Part shown: one piece after another, positions 38,758-47,324 of the stretch
How the letters are laid out: each line of letters opens with the position of its first letter
How positions within the stretch are numbered: the first letter of the stretch is position 1
NCBI GenBank assembly: GCA_052143315.1
Contig: JBKQTE010000052.1
Coordinates: 1-51,240 of the forward strand
Direction of reading: 5' to 3'
From: DASZIT01 sp052143315
GTDB lineage: Bacteria; Actinomycetota; Acidimicrobiia; Acidimicrobiales; RAAP-2
DNA: 51,240 nt
Notes under the pieces: model-generated
The model's database searches: none
The model's input: only the letters and a program-made list of their open reading frames with translations
What the model was told of the DNA's origin: nothing
Translations under genes and position numbers: made by a program

Positions 38758-39960
38758 ATGGAGTTCCGACGCATCAATGGGCTGCCCCCGTACGTCTTCG
38801 CCACCATGAACGACCTGAAGGCCGCAGCCCGCCGGGACGGCCGGGACGTCATCGACCTGGGCTTCGGCAACCCCGACCTTCCGTCCCCGGACGTGGCGGT
38901 GGAGAAGCTGTCGGAGGCCGCCCACAACCCTCGGAACCACCGGTACTCGGCCAGCCGCGGAATCCCGAAGATCCGTCAGGCCATCGCCGATCTCTACCTC
39001 CGCAAGTTCGACGTGTCCCTCGACCCCGATACCGAGGTGGTCACGACCATCGGTGCCAAGGAGGGCCTCTCCCACGTGATGTGGGTGCTGGTCGGCCCGG
39101 GGGACACCGCCCTGGTGCCGTCGCCGTCGTACCCGATCCACATCTACGCGCCCCTGTTCGCCGGCGCCGACGTCCGGCACGTCCGGCTCGACGGGCCGGG
39201 GGACGCCACCGGCGACAAGCCGGGGGAGGCGTTCTTCTCGAACCTGATGGAGGCCTGGGAGTCCGCCTGGCCCAAGCCTCGGGTCGTCGTGCTGTCGTTC
39301 CCGCACAACCCGACCACCGAGTGCGTCGACCTGGCGTGGATGACCCGGATCGTGGAGTTCGCCCGCGAGCACGACATCGTGCTGGTCCACGACTTCGCTT
39401 ACGCCGACATCGCCTTCGACGGGTACCGGCCGCCCTCCATCCTGGAGGTGCCGGGGGCCAAGGAGGTGGCCGTCGAGCTCTACACCATGACCAAGTCGTT
39501 CTCCATGGCCGGTTGGCGGGTGGGCTTCATGGTGGGGAACGCCGCCATTGTGCAGGCGTTGACGAAGCTGAAGAGCTACCTCGACTACGGGACCTTCCAG
39601 CCCATCCAGATCGCCGCCATTGTGGCCATGAACGAGGCGCCCGACTATCCCAAGTACATCAACGAGTGCTACCAGGCCCGCCGCGACGCCCTGTGCGACG
39701 GCCTGCGACGGATCGGGTGGGACATCACCCCGCCTCGGGGCACCATGTTCGTATGGGCCCCCATCCCCGAGCCGTACAAGGAGATGGGGTCGCTGGAGTT
39801 CGCCAAGTTCCTGCTGGCGGAGGGTGACGTGGCCACGTCGCCCGGCATCGGGTTCGGCCCCGGCGGCGACCACCACGTGCGGTTCGCCCTGATCGAGAAC
39901 GAGCAGCGGACCGGTCAGGGCATCCGAACCCTCCGCAAGGCGCTGACCCGGCTCCGGTAG
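38758..39960 (+). CDS. Class I/II aminotransferase (AlaC/aspartate-type)
   Basis: 400 residues. DLGFGNPDLPSPD, GAKEGLSHVMWVLVGPGD, PSPSYPIHIYAP, SFPHNPTTECVDLAWM, HDFAYADIAFDGY and the PLP-lysine segment YTMTKSFSMAGWRVGF, then FQPIQIAAIVAM and GTMFVWAPIP. This is the fold-type I group that includes the glutamate-pyruvate AlaC and LL-DAP aminotransferases. AlaC-like is the better fit from the GNPDLPSP opening, but amino-acid specificity cannot be fixed. Monocistronic. Confidence 0.87.
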   Translation: MEFRRINGLPPYVFATMNDLKAAARRDGRDVIDLGFGNPDLPSPDVAVEKLSEAAHNPRNHRYSASRGIPKIRQAIADLYLRKFDVSLDPDTEVVTTIGAKEGLSHVMWVLVGPGDTALVPSPSYPIHIYAPLFAGADVRHVRLDGPGDATGDKPGEAFFSNLMEAWESAWPKPRVVVLSFPHNPTTECVDLAWMTRIVEFAREHDIVLVHDFAYADIAFDGYRPPSILEVPGAKEVAVELYTMTKSFSMAGWRVGFMVGNAAIVQALTKLKSYLDYGTFQPIQIAAIVAMNEAPDYPKYINECYQARRDALCDGLRRIGWDITPPRGTMFVWAPIPEPYKEMGSLEFAKFLLAEGDVATSPGIGFGPGGDHHVRFALIENEQRTGQGIRTLRKALTRLR

Positions 39961-39985
39961 GCGACGGGGCGGACCCGTCGCCCGG

Positions 39986-40606
39986 TCAGGCGCTCCGGTC
40001 CCGGGCCACGGCCGGGTCGGCGGCGGCCAGGAAGCCCTGCCGACAGAAGGCGACGGCGGCATCGGCCACCCGGTCGGCGTCGTCCCCCCGTTCGAGGACC
40101 AGCGACCGGGCCAGGTGGGAGGCGACCCCGAGGATGGCGGTAGTCAGCACCACCGGGTCCTCGCGGCGGAGCAGGCCGGCGGTGATGCCGGCAGTGACGT
40201 GAGGGAGGGCGTCGGCGATGGTCTGCTGCTCGCCGAACCGGATCAGTGGGGCGAACCGCTCCTCGGTCCGGGCGAACTCCATGATGGCGAAGAGGTGCCG
40301 GTTGTCGCTCAGCCACCGGATCGACGACCGGATGCCCAGTTCGATCCTCCGGGCCGGGTCGGGCTCGCCGGCGATGGCGTCGCGTTGGACCGACCGCATG
40401 GCGTGCTGGGCGTCGATGAGGATCTGCCGTAGCAGCTCGTCCTTGGAGTCGAAGTACCAGTAGAAGACGCCTTTGCCCACGCCCAGCCCCTCCACGATGC
40501 CGGTGACCGAGGTGGTGTGGTACCCGTCGGTGGCGAAGGTGCGGGCGGCGTAGTCCATCAGGTCGTGACGCCGCCTGGCGCCCTTGGGTGTGAGGCGGCG
40601 GGCCAT
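39986..40606 (-). CDS. TetR family transcriptional regulator
   Basis: 206 residues. The helix-turn-helix DLMDYAARTFATDGYHTTSVTGIVEGLGVGKGVFYWYFDSKDELL is standard TetR. The ligand-binding C-terminal domain is unclassified. Divergent from the PlsC gene at 40727, so it may control it, or the acyltransferase/ACT pair. A TAGCGT candidate lies 8 nt before the ATG at 40606. Confidence 0.87.
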   Translation of the reverse strand: MARRLTPKGARRRHDLMDYAARTFATDGYHTTSVTGIVEGLGVGKGVFYWYFDSKDELLRQILIDAQHAMRSVQRDAIAGEPDPARRIELGIRSSIRWLSDNRHLFAIMEFARTEERFAPLIRFGEQQTIADALPHVTAGITAGLLRREDPVVLTTAILGVASHLARSLVLERGDDADRVADAAVAFCRQGFLAAADPAVARDRSA

Positions 40607-40715
40607 TCCGCCCGACGCTACGGGTCCGGCGGTGCAGGGTCAATCAGGCGGAGGGCCGGTGCCCGTCGGCGCCGGCGACCTCACGCCTGGCGGTGCAGCC
40701 GGTCACCCACGGCGG

Positions 40716-40721
40716 TACCGT
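40716..40721 (+). promoter_or_regulatory. Near-leaderless -10 (TACCGT) of the plsC-like gene
   Basis: TACCGT, 5 nt, then GTG 40727. The spacing decides this start: upstream sequence in frame reads as a shadow. Confidence 0.45.
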
Positions 40722-40726
40722 GGCCT

Positions 40727-41539
40727 GTGGCCTATTGGTTCCTCAAAGTGGTGCTGACCCCGATCTTCTACCTGTTCTGGCGGGTCGACGTGGAGGGGCG
40801 CGAGAACCTGCCGGCCCACGGGCCGGCCATCCTGGCCGCCAACCACCAGTCGTTCTGCGACTCGTTCTTCCTCCCCCTGGTGCTGCGCCGGCGGGTGACC
40901 TACGTGGCCAAGGCGGAGTACTTCGACGACTGGAAGACGGCGTGGTTCTTCCGGGCCGCCGGGCAGATCCCCATGAGCCGGGGCGGGGGTGACAAGTCCC
41001 AGCGGGCGTTGGACACTGCGACCCAGGTCCTACGGGGCGGCGATCTGTTGGGCATCTACCCGGAGGGGACCCGGGCCCCGGACGCCCGGCTGCACCGGGG
41101 CCACACCGGGGTGGCCCGGCTGGCGCTCGGCTGCCAGGTGGCGGTCATCCCGGTGGGCATCATCGGCACCCGCAAGGTGCAACCCCCCGGGTGCCGGCTG
41201 ATGCGGGCCTTCCACCCGGTGACCCTCCGGTTCGGCCCCCCGCTCTCGGAGGGGCCGGACGGGGCCGACGGGGAGGCGGGGGCCCACGGGACGGACGCCG
41301 CCGCCGATCCGGAGGAGCTCCGCCGGTTCACCGACGCGTTGATGACGGAGATCGCCAAGCTCTCGGGCCAGGAGTACGTGGACGAGTACGCCAACCGGGC
41401 GAAGGCGCCGGGCGCCCCCAACCGTGGCGACAACGGTGCCCCGGGGACGGCCGCCGCCCGGGCCCTGCAGGCCAGGGTCCGCCGGAGCCATCTCGTAACC
41501 GGTCGGAAACAGCGTATTCACAACGACGGCCTAGCCTGA
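40727..41539 (+). CDS. plsC: 1-acyl-glycerol-3-phosphate acyltransferase (PlsC-like)
   Basis: 270 residues. A membrane helix at the start (YWFLKVVLTPIFYLFWR) is followed by the HxxxxD motif in NHQSFCD, then VTYVAKAEYF, the IPMSRGGGD loop, YPEGTRAPD (EGTR) and AVIPVGIIGT. The enzyme acylates lysophosphatidic acid in phospholipid synthesis. The C-terminal 80 residues are Gly/Ala/Arg-rich and poorly ordered. It overlaps in promoter with the ACT gene. Confidence 0.88.
   Translation: MAYWFLKVVLTPIFYLFWRVDVEGRENLPAHGPAILAANHQSFCDSFFLPLVLRRRVTYVAKAEYFDDWKTAWFFRAAGQIPMSRGGGDKSQRALDTATQVLRGGDLLGIYPEGTRAPDARLHRGHTGVARLALGCQVAVIPVGIIGTRKVQPPGCRLMRAFHPVTLRFGPPLSEGPDGADGEAGAHGTDAAADPEELRRFTDALMTEIAKLSGQEYVDEYANRAKAPGAPNRGDNGAPGTAAARALQARVRRSHLVTGRKQRIHNDGLA
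41532..41537 (+). promoter_or_regulatory. Leaderless -10 (TAGCCT) inside the end of plsC
   Basis: TAGCCT, 6 nt, then GTG 41544. The element lies across the last codons of the upstream gene. Confidence 0.5.
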
Positions 41540-41543
41540 ACCG

Positions 41544-42176
41544 GTGGCGAACTACTTGGTCCGGGTGCGGCTGCCTGACCGGCCCGGCGCGCTCGGGGCG
41601 GTGGCCAGCCGGATCGGGGCGGTGGGCGGTGACGTGGTGGCCATCGACATCCTCCAGCGCGACGGCGGAGTGGTGGTCGACGAGCTCGGGGTGGTGCTGG
41701 CCGGCGACGACCTGGTCGCCCTGTTGCGGGACGAGATCCTCGAGGTCGACGGGGTGTCGGTGGAGGCGGTGCGGCCAGTTGGCGGACCGCTGCCCGATCG
41801 GAACGTCGAGATCCTCGAGTTCGCCGCCGCCCTCTTCCGGCAGGACACGCCCGTCGCCACCCTCGAGTTCCTGACCACCCGGGCCCGGGACAGCCTGTGC
41901 GGAACCTTCGCCGCCACCGTCGACCCGCTTGCCGCGGTCCGGGTGGGGGCCGTCGGTGACCCTCCGCCCGATCCGGAGCTCGGCACCCTGGCGCTCGACG
42001 GCCCGGACCACGACGACCACGTGGCCACCACCCGGCTCGACCGGGCCGGGGTGGTCCTGGTGGTGGGCCGCCGGGACCTGGTGTTCCGGACGCGTGAACG
42101 GCTCCGCCTGGCGACCATGGCCGAGCTGGCCGACCATCGCTGGCAGGAGCTGTCCGCCCCGTCCGCCGCCGGCTGA
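41544..42176 (+). CDS. ACT-domain protein, unknown ligand
   Basis: 210 residues. YLVRVRLPDRPGALGAVASRIGAVGGDVVAIDILQRDGG at the N-terminus is an ACT domain, used for amino-acid sensing. The remainder (about 80-200) contains LEFLTTRARDSLCGTFAATV and a hydrophobic VVLVVGRRDLVFRTRERLRLATMAEL. It could sense an amino acid and control a partner enzyme. No partner is obvious in the neighbourhood. It follows plsC by 4 nt. Confidence 0.78.
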   Translation: MANYLVRVRLPDRPGALGAVASRIGAVGGDVVAIDILQRDGGVVVDELGVVLAGDDLVALLRDEILEVDGVSVEAVRPVGGPLPDRNVEILEFAAALFRQDTPVATLEFLTTRARDSLCGTFAATVDPLAAVRVGAVGDPPPDPELGTLALDGPDHDDHVATTRLDRAGVVLVVGRRDLVFRTRERLRLATMAELADHRWQELSAPSAAG

Positions 42177-42189
42177 GCAGAGCCCCGGG

Positions 42190-43731
42190 CTACTCCGGGT
42201 CGACCCACCCCCGTGAGCGGTCGAGGGCTCGGGTCCACGCCCGGTGGGAGGCGTCGACCTCCTCCACGGTGGCCAGCGGATCGAACGAGACGTCGCTGGT
42301 CCACAGGACGGCGAGGTCGTCGAGGGTCCCCCAGACCCCTTCGGCCAGGCCGGCCAGGGTGGCGGCCCCCAGCCCCGTGGTCTCGATGGAGCGCGGGCGG
42401 GCCACCGGGATCCGGGTCTGGTCGGCCTGCAGCTGCAGCAGGAGGTCCATCACCGAGGCCCCCCCGTCGACCCGCAGCACCGACGGCGGCCGGTCGGTGG
42501 CCCGGCCCATGGCGTCCACCACGTCGCGTACCTGGAAGCTCATGGCCTCGATGACGGCCCGAGCCAGGTGGGCACGGGTGATGCCCCGGCTGAGCCCGAG
42601 AATGGTCCCCCGGGCGTAGGGGTCCCAGTGGGGGCTGCCGAGACCGGTGAAGGCGGGGACCATCGTCACCCCCTCGCTGGTCTCGACGGTGCGGGCCAAC
42701 GGCTCGATGTCGGCCGAGGAGCCGATGATGCCGATCCCGTCCCGGAGCCACTGGACGGCGGCCCCCGAGGCGAAGACCGAGCCCTCGAGGGCGTAGGAGA
42801 CCGCCGGCAACCCGGCGGTGCGTCGCGGGTCGGTGCCGAGGTCCCACGCCAGCGTGGTGATCAGCCCGTCAGCCGGGGACGGGCACGTCGGCCCGGCGTT
42901 GACCAGGACGAAGCTGCCGGTACCGTAGGTCACCTTGGCCATGCCGGCGTGGAAGCACGCCTGCCCGAAGAGGGCGGCGTGCTGGTCCCCGGCGATACCG
43001 CTGATCGGCGCTCCGGACAGCCGCGAGTCCACGCCCAGCACCGACGGGTGGAGCAGCCCGAACCGGCCACAGCTCGGGCGCACCTCGGCGAGCGCCACCG
43101 AGGGCACCCCGAAGAGCTCGCACAGCTCTAGTGACCAACGACGGTCGACGATGTCGAACAGGGAGGTGCGCGAGGCGTTGGTGGCGTCGGTGGCGTAGAC
43201 GCCCCCGTCGGTCCCACCGGTCAGGTTCCACAGGAGCCATGAGTCCACGGTGGCCAGCGCCAGGCCGTCCCCGGCCGGGACCTCCCCCTCGGTGAGGAGC
43301 CAGTGCATCTTGGAGGCGGAGAAGTAGGGGTCGAGCACCAGGCCCGTCCGGCGGCGGACCAGTGGCAGGTGGCCGGCCCGCTCGAGGTCGTTGCAGGCGT
43401 GGGCGGTGCGCCGGTCCTGCCAGACGACGGCTCGGTGGAGGGGCCGCCCGGTGCGCCTGTCCCAGGCCACCACCGTCTCACGTTGGTTGGTGATCCCGAC
43501 GGCCGCCACCCGGGCAGACCCGTCGAGACGGCCGGCGACCTCGTCCAGGGTGGCCCGGACCCCGGACCAGATCTCGTCGGGGTCGTGCTCCACCCAGCCG
43601 GGACGGGGGTAGTACTGGGTCAGCTCGCGGTAGGCCCCGTCCAGCTCGACGCCGGACCGGTCGAAGACCTGGGCCCTGACGCCAGTGGTGCCGGCGTCGA
43701 TGGCGATCACCACCGTGTCGGGAGAAGCCAC
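42190..43731 (-). CDS. glpK: Glycerol kinase
   Basis: 513 residues. FGGY kinase: VIAIDAGTTGVRAQVFDR, GITNQRETVVAWDRRTGRPLHRAVVWQDRRT, GIAGDQHAALFGQACFHAGMAKVTYGTGSFVLVN and LRVDGGASVMDLLLQLQADQ. These are GlpK-specific blocks. It phosphorylates glycerol for phospholipid and glycolipid synthesis. GTG 43731 is preferred over ATG 43785 because TATCGT lies 6 nt upstream. Convergent with the ACT gene. Confidence 0.9.
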   Translation of the reverse strand: MASPDTVVIAIDAGTTGVRAQVFDRSGVELDGAYRELTQYYPRPGWVEHDPDEIWSGVRATLDEVAGRLDGSARVAAVGITNQRETVVAWDRRTGRPLHRAVVWQDRRTAHACNDLERAGHLPLVRRRTGLVLDPYFSASKMHWLLTEGEVPAGDGLALATVDSWLLWNLTGGTDGGVYATDATNASRTSLFDIVDRRWSLELCELFGVPSVALAEVRPSCGRFGLLHPSVLGVDSRLSGAPISGIAGDQHAALFGQACFHAGMAKVTYGTGSFVLVNAGPTCPSPADGLITTLAWDLGTDPRRTAGLPAVSYALEGSVFASGAAVQWLRDGIGIIGSSADIEPLARTVETSEGVTMVPAFTGLGSPHWDPYARGTILGLSRGITRAHLARAVIEAMSFQVRDVVDAMGRATDRPPSVLRVDGGASVMDLLLQLQADQTRIPVARPRSIETTGLGAATLAGLAEGVWGTLDDLAVLWTSDVSFDPLATVEEVDASHRAWTRALDRSRGWVDPE

Positions 43732-43737
43732 GGTCGG

Positions 43738-43743
43738 ACGATA
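43738..43743 (-). promoter_or_regulatory. Leaderless -10 (TATCGT) of glpK
   Basis: Minus-strand TATCGT, 6 nt, then GTG 43731. Confidence 0.55.
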
Positions 43744-43818
43744 GCCACAAGGTGTGCCGCCGGCTGGCGGCATCGGGCCGATCAAGGTGGCCGACGGCGA
43801 GATTCATCCAACAAACCG

Positions 43819-43848
43819 TTGACAGGGATGTAACTACGCTGCTGTAAT
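43819..43848 (+). promoter_or_regulatory. Sigma-70-type promoter of nrdJ
   Basis: Perfect TTGACA (-35) at 43819-43824, an 18-bp spacer, then TGTAAT (-10) at 43843-43848 with an extended TGC just before it. This is the best -35/-10 pair in the window. Transcription would start near 43855, about 170 nt before the ATG. Confidence 0.7.
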
Positions 43849-43881
43849 GAACCCACTATCTCGTACCTCGGGGGAGGGTCG

Positions 43882-43899
43882 ACCACAACATCTTGTGGT
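43882..43899. promoter_or_regulatory. NrdR-box-like palindrome
   Basis: ACCACAA-CATC-TTGTGGT, a perfect 7-bp inverted repeat around a 4-nt centre, close to the NrdR operator pattern CACxxxATxTTGTG. It lies about 30 nt downstream of a weaker CCACTATC match at 43853. NrdR represses ribonucleotide reductase genes. The paired-box arrangement over the start region fits. Confidence 0.6.
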
Positions 43900-44028
43900 T
43901 GGGGCAGAACACTCCAGTAGAATGGAGCGAGGGAACGTGGCGACGCCGGGGACCGGGGTCGTTCGGCGCCGCGACACCGGCAGCATCCATCCCACTCACC
44001 ATCTGACACGCAGAAAGAGGTGCCCTAC
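43900..44028 (+). other. nrdJ 5' leader
   Basis: About 130 nt of leader after the palindrome. No B12-box (GCCACTG) or other cobalamin-riboswitch core is seen. AAAGAGG at 44014-44020 sits about 8 nt before ATG 44029. Confidence 0.4.
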
Positions 44029-46878
44029 ATGGCCATCGCTCCTCAGAGGCTCGGCATCGGCATCCGTCGCCACTTCACCTCACCCGAGACCCATCCCTAC
44101 GACGAGGTCACCTGGGAGCGCCGCGACGCCCGCATCACCAACTACCGCGACGGTGCCGTGGCCTTCGAGCAGCTCGATGTCGAAGTGCCCTCCACGTGGA
44201 GCCTCAACGCCACCAACATCCTCTCCCAGAAGTACTTCCGCGGGACGCCCGGCACCGTCGAGCGCGAGTGGTCGCTGAAGCAGGTCGCCGACCGGGTGGT
44301 CGACACCATCACCGCCTGGGGGGTGAAGGACGGCTACTTCACCGACGACGACGAGGCGGAGACCTTCCGGGCCGAGCTCAAGCACCTGATCATCCACCAG
44401 AAGGCGGCCTTCAACTCGCCGGTGTGGTTCAACATCGGGGTGGCCGGCGTGCCGCAGCAGGGGTCGGCGTGCTTCATCCTGTCGGTGGAGGACTCGATGG
44501 ACTCGATCCTCAACTGGTACACCGAGGAGGGGGTCATCTTCAAGGGTGGCTCCGGCGCCGGCGTCAACCTGTCGCGCATCCGCTCGTCCCACGAGTTCCT
44601 CAAGGGGGGAGGCACCGCCTCCGGGCCGGTCAGCTTCATGCGGGGCGCCGACTCCTCCGCCGGCACCATCAAGTCCGGCGGCAAGACCCGCCGGGCGGCC
44701 AAGATGGTCATCCTCGACGCCGACCACCCGGACATCGAGGACTTCATCTGGTGCAAGGCCATCGAGGAGCGCAAGGCCCGAGTGCTCCGCGACGCCGGGT
44801 TCGACATGGACCTCGACGGCAAGGACTCGATCAGCCTGCAGTACCAGAACGCCAACAACTCGGTGCGGGTCACCGACGAGTTCATGCAGGCGGTGGTGGA
44901 CGGCGCCGACTGGGCGCTGACCACCCGGGGCAGCCACCAGCCGGTGCGCACCGTCCCCGCCCGTGACCTCTTCCGTCAGTTCGCCCAGGCGACGTGGGAG
45001 TGCGCCGACCCGGGGATGCAGTTCGACACCACCATCAACCGGTGGCACACCGCTTCCAACACCGGTCGGATCAACGGCTCCAACCCCTGCTCGGAGTACA
45101 TGCACCTCGACAATTCGGCGTGCAACCTGGCCAGCATGAACCTGATGAAGTTCCTCCACGACGACTCGTCGTTCGACGTGGCCGGGTACAAGGCGGCCGT
45201 CGAGGTCGTCTTCACCGCCCAGGAGATCATCGTCGGCAACGCCGACTACCCGACGGATCGCATCGGGGACACGACGCGGGCCTTCCGCCAGCTCGGCATC
45301 GGCTACGCCAACCTGGGCGCGCTGCTCATGGCGCAGGGCCTGCCCTACGACTCCGACGCCGGCCGGGCCTGGGCCGCCGCCATCACGGCGCTCCTGACGG
45401 GGCACGCCTATGCCACCTCGGCCCGCACGGCGGCCCGCATGGGGCCCTTCGCCGGCTACCACGAGAACGCCGAGCCGATGCTCAACGTGCTGCGCATGCA
45501 CCAGTCCGAGGCCGCCCGCATCGACGAGGACGTCGTGCCGCCCGAGCTGCTGTCCTCGGCCCAGGAGGCCTGGGACAGGGCGGTGGACCTGGCCGAGGCC
45601 TACGGCGTACGCAACTCGCAGGCCTCGGTGCTGGCCCCGACGGGGACCATCGGCTTGCTGATGGACTGCGACACCACGGGCGTCGAGCCCGACCTGGGAC
45701 TGGTCAAGACGAAGAAGCTGGTCGGCGGCGGCACGATGTCGATCGTCAACCAGACGGTGCCGCGCGCCCTGGCCAAGCTGGGCTACGGTGTCGAGCAGTC
45801 CGAGGACATCGTGACCTACATCAACGAGCACATGTCGATCCTCGGCGCGCCCCACCTGGCCCTCGAACACCTGCCCGTCTTCGCCTGCTCCATGGGCGAC
45901 AACACCATCCACTACTCGGGCCACATCCGCATGATGGGGGCGGTGCAGCCCTTCATCAGCGGTGCCATCTCCAAGACGGTCAACATGCCCGAAGACGTGA
46001 GCGTGGAGGACGTGGAGCAGCTGCACATCGACGCCTGGCGCCTCGGCATCAAGGCCGTGGCCATCTACCGGGACAACTGCAAGGTGGCCCAGCCGCTGTC
46101 GACGACCAAGAAGGTGAGTGCGAGTGCGGTCATTGAGGGTGGCGACGCCGCCCCGGCCGGTTCGGAGGCCGAGGCCAGGGCCCGGGCGACGGCGGAACGC
46201 ATCGCCGAGCTCGAGGCGGCGCTGGTGCACGAGCAGCAGCGGGCGTCGTCACCGTTGGTGGTCGGCGCGGTGCGCGAGCGCCTGCCGCGCAAGCGCAACT
46301 CGAAGACGTTCTCGTTCCGGGTGGCCGACTGCGAGGGGTACGTGACGGTCGGCGAGTACGAGGACGGGCGCCCGGGCGAGGTGTTCATCAAGGTCGCCAA
46401 GCAGGGCTCGACCCTGGCCGGGATCATGGACGCCTTCTCGATCTCGCTCAGCCTGGGGCTGCAGCACGGCGTGCCGCTGGCCACCTTCGTACGCAAGTTC
46501 GCCAACATGAAGTTCGAGCCGGCGGGCATCACCGACGACCCGGAGCTGCGCATCGCGACGAGCCTCATCGACTACATCTCGCGGCGGCTGGCCCTGGACT
46601 TCCTGCCGGTGGAGGAGCGCACCGAGCTGGGCATCCTCTCCACGCAGGAGCGGACGCAGCCGACGCTGCCCGGCGTGGAGGAGATGGCGACGCCGTCGAT
46701 CGGGCTCGTCGACGACGGTTTGAGCGACGGTCTGGCGGTGGCAGCCGGCGCGCCGATGCCGATGGCCCGGGCGGAGCAGCTCGATGCGCCGCTCTGCTAC
46801 AACTGCGGCAACACCATGCAGCGGGCCGGCTCGTGCTACGTGTGCGGGAGCTGCGGGTCGACCAGCGGGTGCTCGTAA
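44029..46878 (+). CDS. nrdJ: Vitamin B12-dependent (class II) ribonucleotide reductase
   Basis: 949 residues. It makes deoxyribonucleotides using adenosylcobalamin. SPVWFNIG, GSACFILSVEDSMDSI, GGSGAGVNLSRIRSS, NPCSEYMHLDNSACNLASMNL (N-x-C-x-E catalytic motif) and APTGTIGLLMDCD are in family order. The C-terminus carries CYNCGNTMQRAGSCYVCGSC, a zinc/CxxC site that recycles the active-site thiols. The middle Ala/Glu-rich insert (about residues 695-745) is a linker. The protein does not need oxygen, so it serves in low oxygen. ATG 44029 is preferred over GTG 44020. The NrdR-like box upstream predicts repression. Confidence 0.93.
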   Translation: MAIAPQRLGIGIRRHFTSPETHPYDEVTWERRDARITNYRDGAVAFEQLDVEVPSTWSLNATNILSQKYFRGTPGTVEREWSLKQVADRVVDTITAWGVKDGYFTDDDEAETFRAELKHLIIHQKAAFNSPVWFNIGVAGVPQQGSACFILSVEDSMDSILNWYTEEGVIFKGGSGAGVNLSRIRSSHEFLKGGGTASGPVSFMRGADSSAGTIKSGGKTRRAAKMVILDADHPDIEDFIWCKAIEERKARVLRDAGFDMDLDGKDSISLQYQNANNSVRVTDEFMQAVVDGADWALTTRGSHQPVRTVPARDLFRQFAQATWECADPGMQFDTTINRWHTASNTGRINGSNPCSEYMHLDNSACNLASMNLMKFLHDDSSFDVAGYKAAVEVVFTAQEIIVGNADYPTDRIGDTTRAFRQLGIGYANLGALLMAQGLPYDSDAGRAWAAAITALLTGHAYATSARTAARMGPFAGYHENAEPMLNVLRMHQSEAARIDEDVVPPELLSSAQEAWDRAVDLAEAYGVRNSQASVLAPTGTIGLLMDCDTTGVEPDLGLVKTKKLVGGGTMSIVNQTVPRALAKLGYGVEQSEDIVTYINEHMSILGAPHLALEHLPVFACSMGDNTIHYSGHIRMMGAVQPFISGAISKTVNMPEDVSVEDVEQLHIDAWRLGIKAVAIYRDNCKVAQPLSTTKKVSASAVIEGGDAAPAGSEAEARARATAERIAELEAALVHEQQRASSPLVVGAVRERLPRKRNSKTFSFRVADCEGYVTVGEYEDGRPGEVFIKVAKQGSTLAGIMDAFSISLSLGLQHGVPLATFVRKFANMKFEPAGITDDPELRIATSLIDYISRRLALDFLPVEERTELGILSTQERTQPTLPGVEEMATPSIGLVDDGLSDGLAVAAGAPMPMARAEQLDAPLCYNCGNTMQRAGSCYVCGSCGSTSGCS

Positions 46879-47216
46879 GGACAACGGCGCCTGATGACGT
46901 GCCGGGAACCTGGGGCCGAGGCCATCGAGGCAGTGCTCGAAGCCGACGGGTGACGGGTGGCGCGGGGGTCCGGTGCCCGCCCGGATCTCCATCCCCCGGC
47001 TCCTGGAGGACGTCTTGGCCGGCCGTATCGATCGTTCCTCATCCGTATGAGGTCTCTGTGAGCCGGAAGACGAGCTGCGACGGATCGGCGATGCCACCGA
47101 ACTGCAGTTGGCACCCCGGCGCGAGGGCGGATCCCTCCGGTCTTACACGACGATGTGGGTCGTCCGCGTCGATCGGCCGGACGAAGCGGCCTGAGCTTTC
47201 GAGTCACGCGGGGCTC
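46879..47216 (+). pseudogene. Decayed dehydrogenase remnants
   Basis: No full gene. In the frame from 46982 a piece reads ISIPRLLEDVLAGRID, which resembles the C-terminus of a medium-chain zinc alcohol dehydrogenase, and stops at a TGA near 47050. Nothing else in the stretch is convincing. Confidence 0.3.
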
Positions 47217-47324
47217 GTCGGAGAGCTCCTGATGGGCCCCGCCGGGGCCTTCATCACCGGCAGCGACATCCTGATGGACGGGGGCGTGACGGCGTCCTAC
47301 TTCTACGGCGAGCTTGCTCCCTGA
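47217..47324 (+). pseudogene. C-terminal fragment of a short-chain dehydrogenase
   Basis: About 35 residues read LLMGPAGAFITGSDILMDGGVTASYFYGELAP, a typical SDR C-terminus (the GSDxLxDGG block). No Rossmann domain or catalytic Tyr/Lys precedes it, so this is a remnant. It overlaps the end of the minus-strand surface-protein gene by 22 nt. Confidence 0.6.

Noticed and set aside
43732..43785. Start of glpK at ATG 43785
   Set aside because: TATCGT sits 6 nt before GTG 43731, and the 18 extra residues do not resemble a kinase N-terminus.
43900..44028. Cobalamin riboswitch before nrdJ
   Set aside because: No B12 box or core helices could be found. The leader is too short for a full element.
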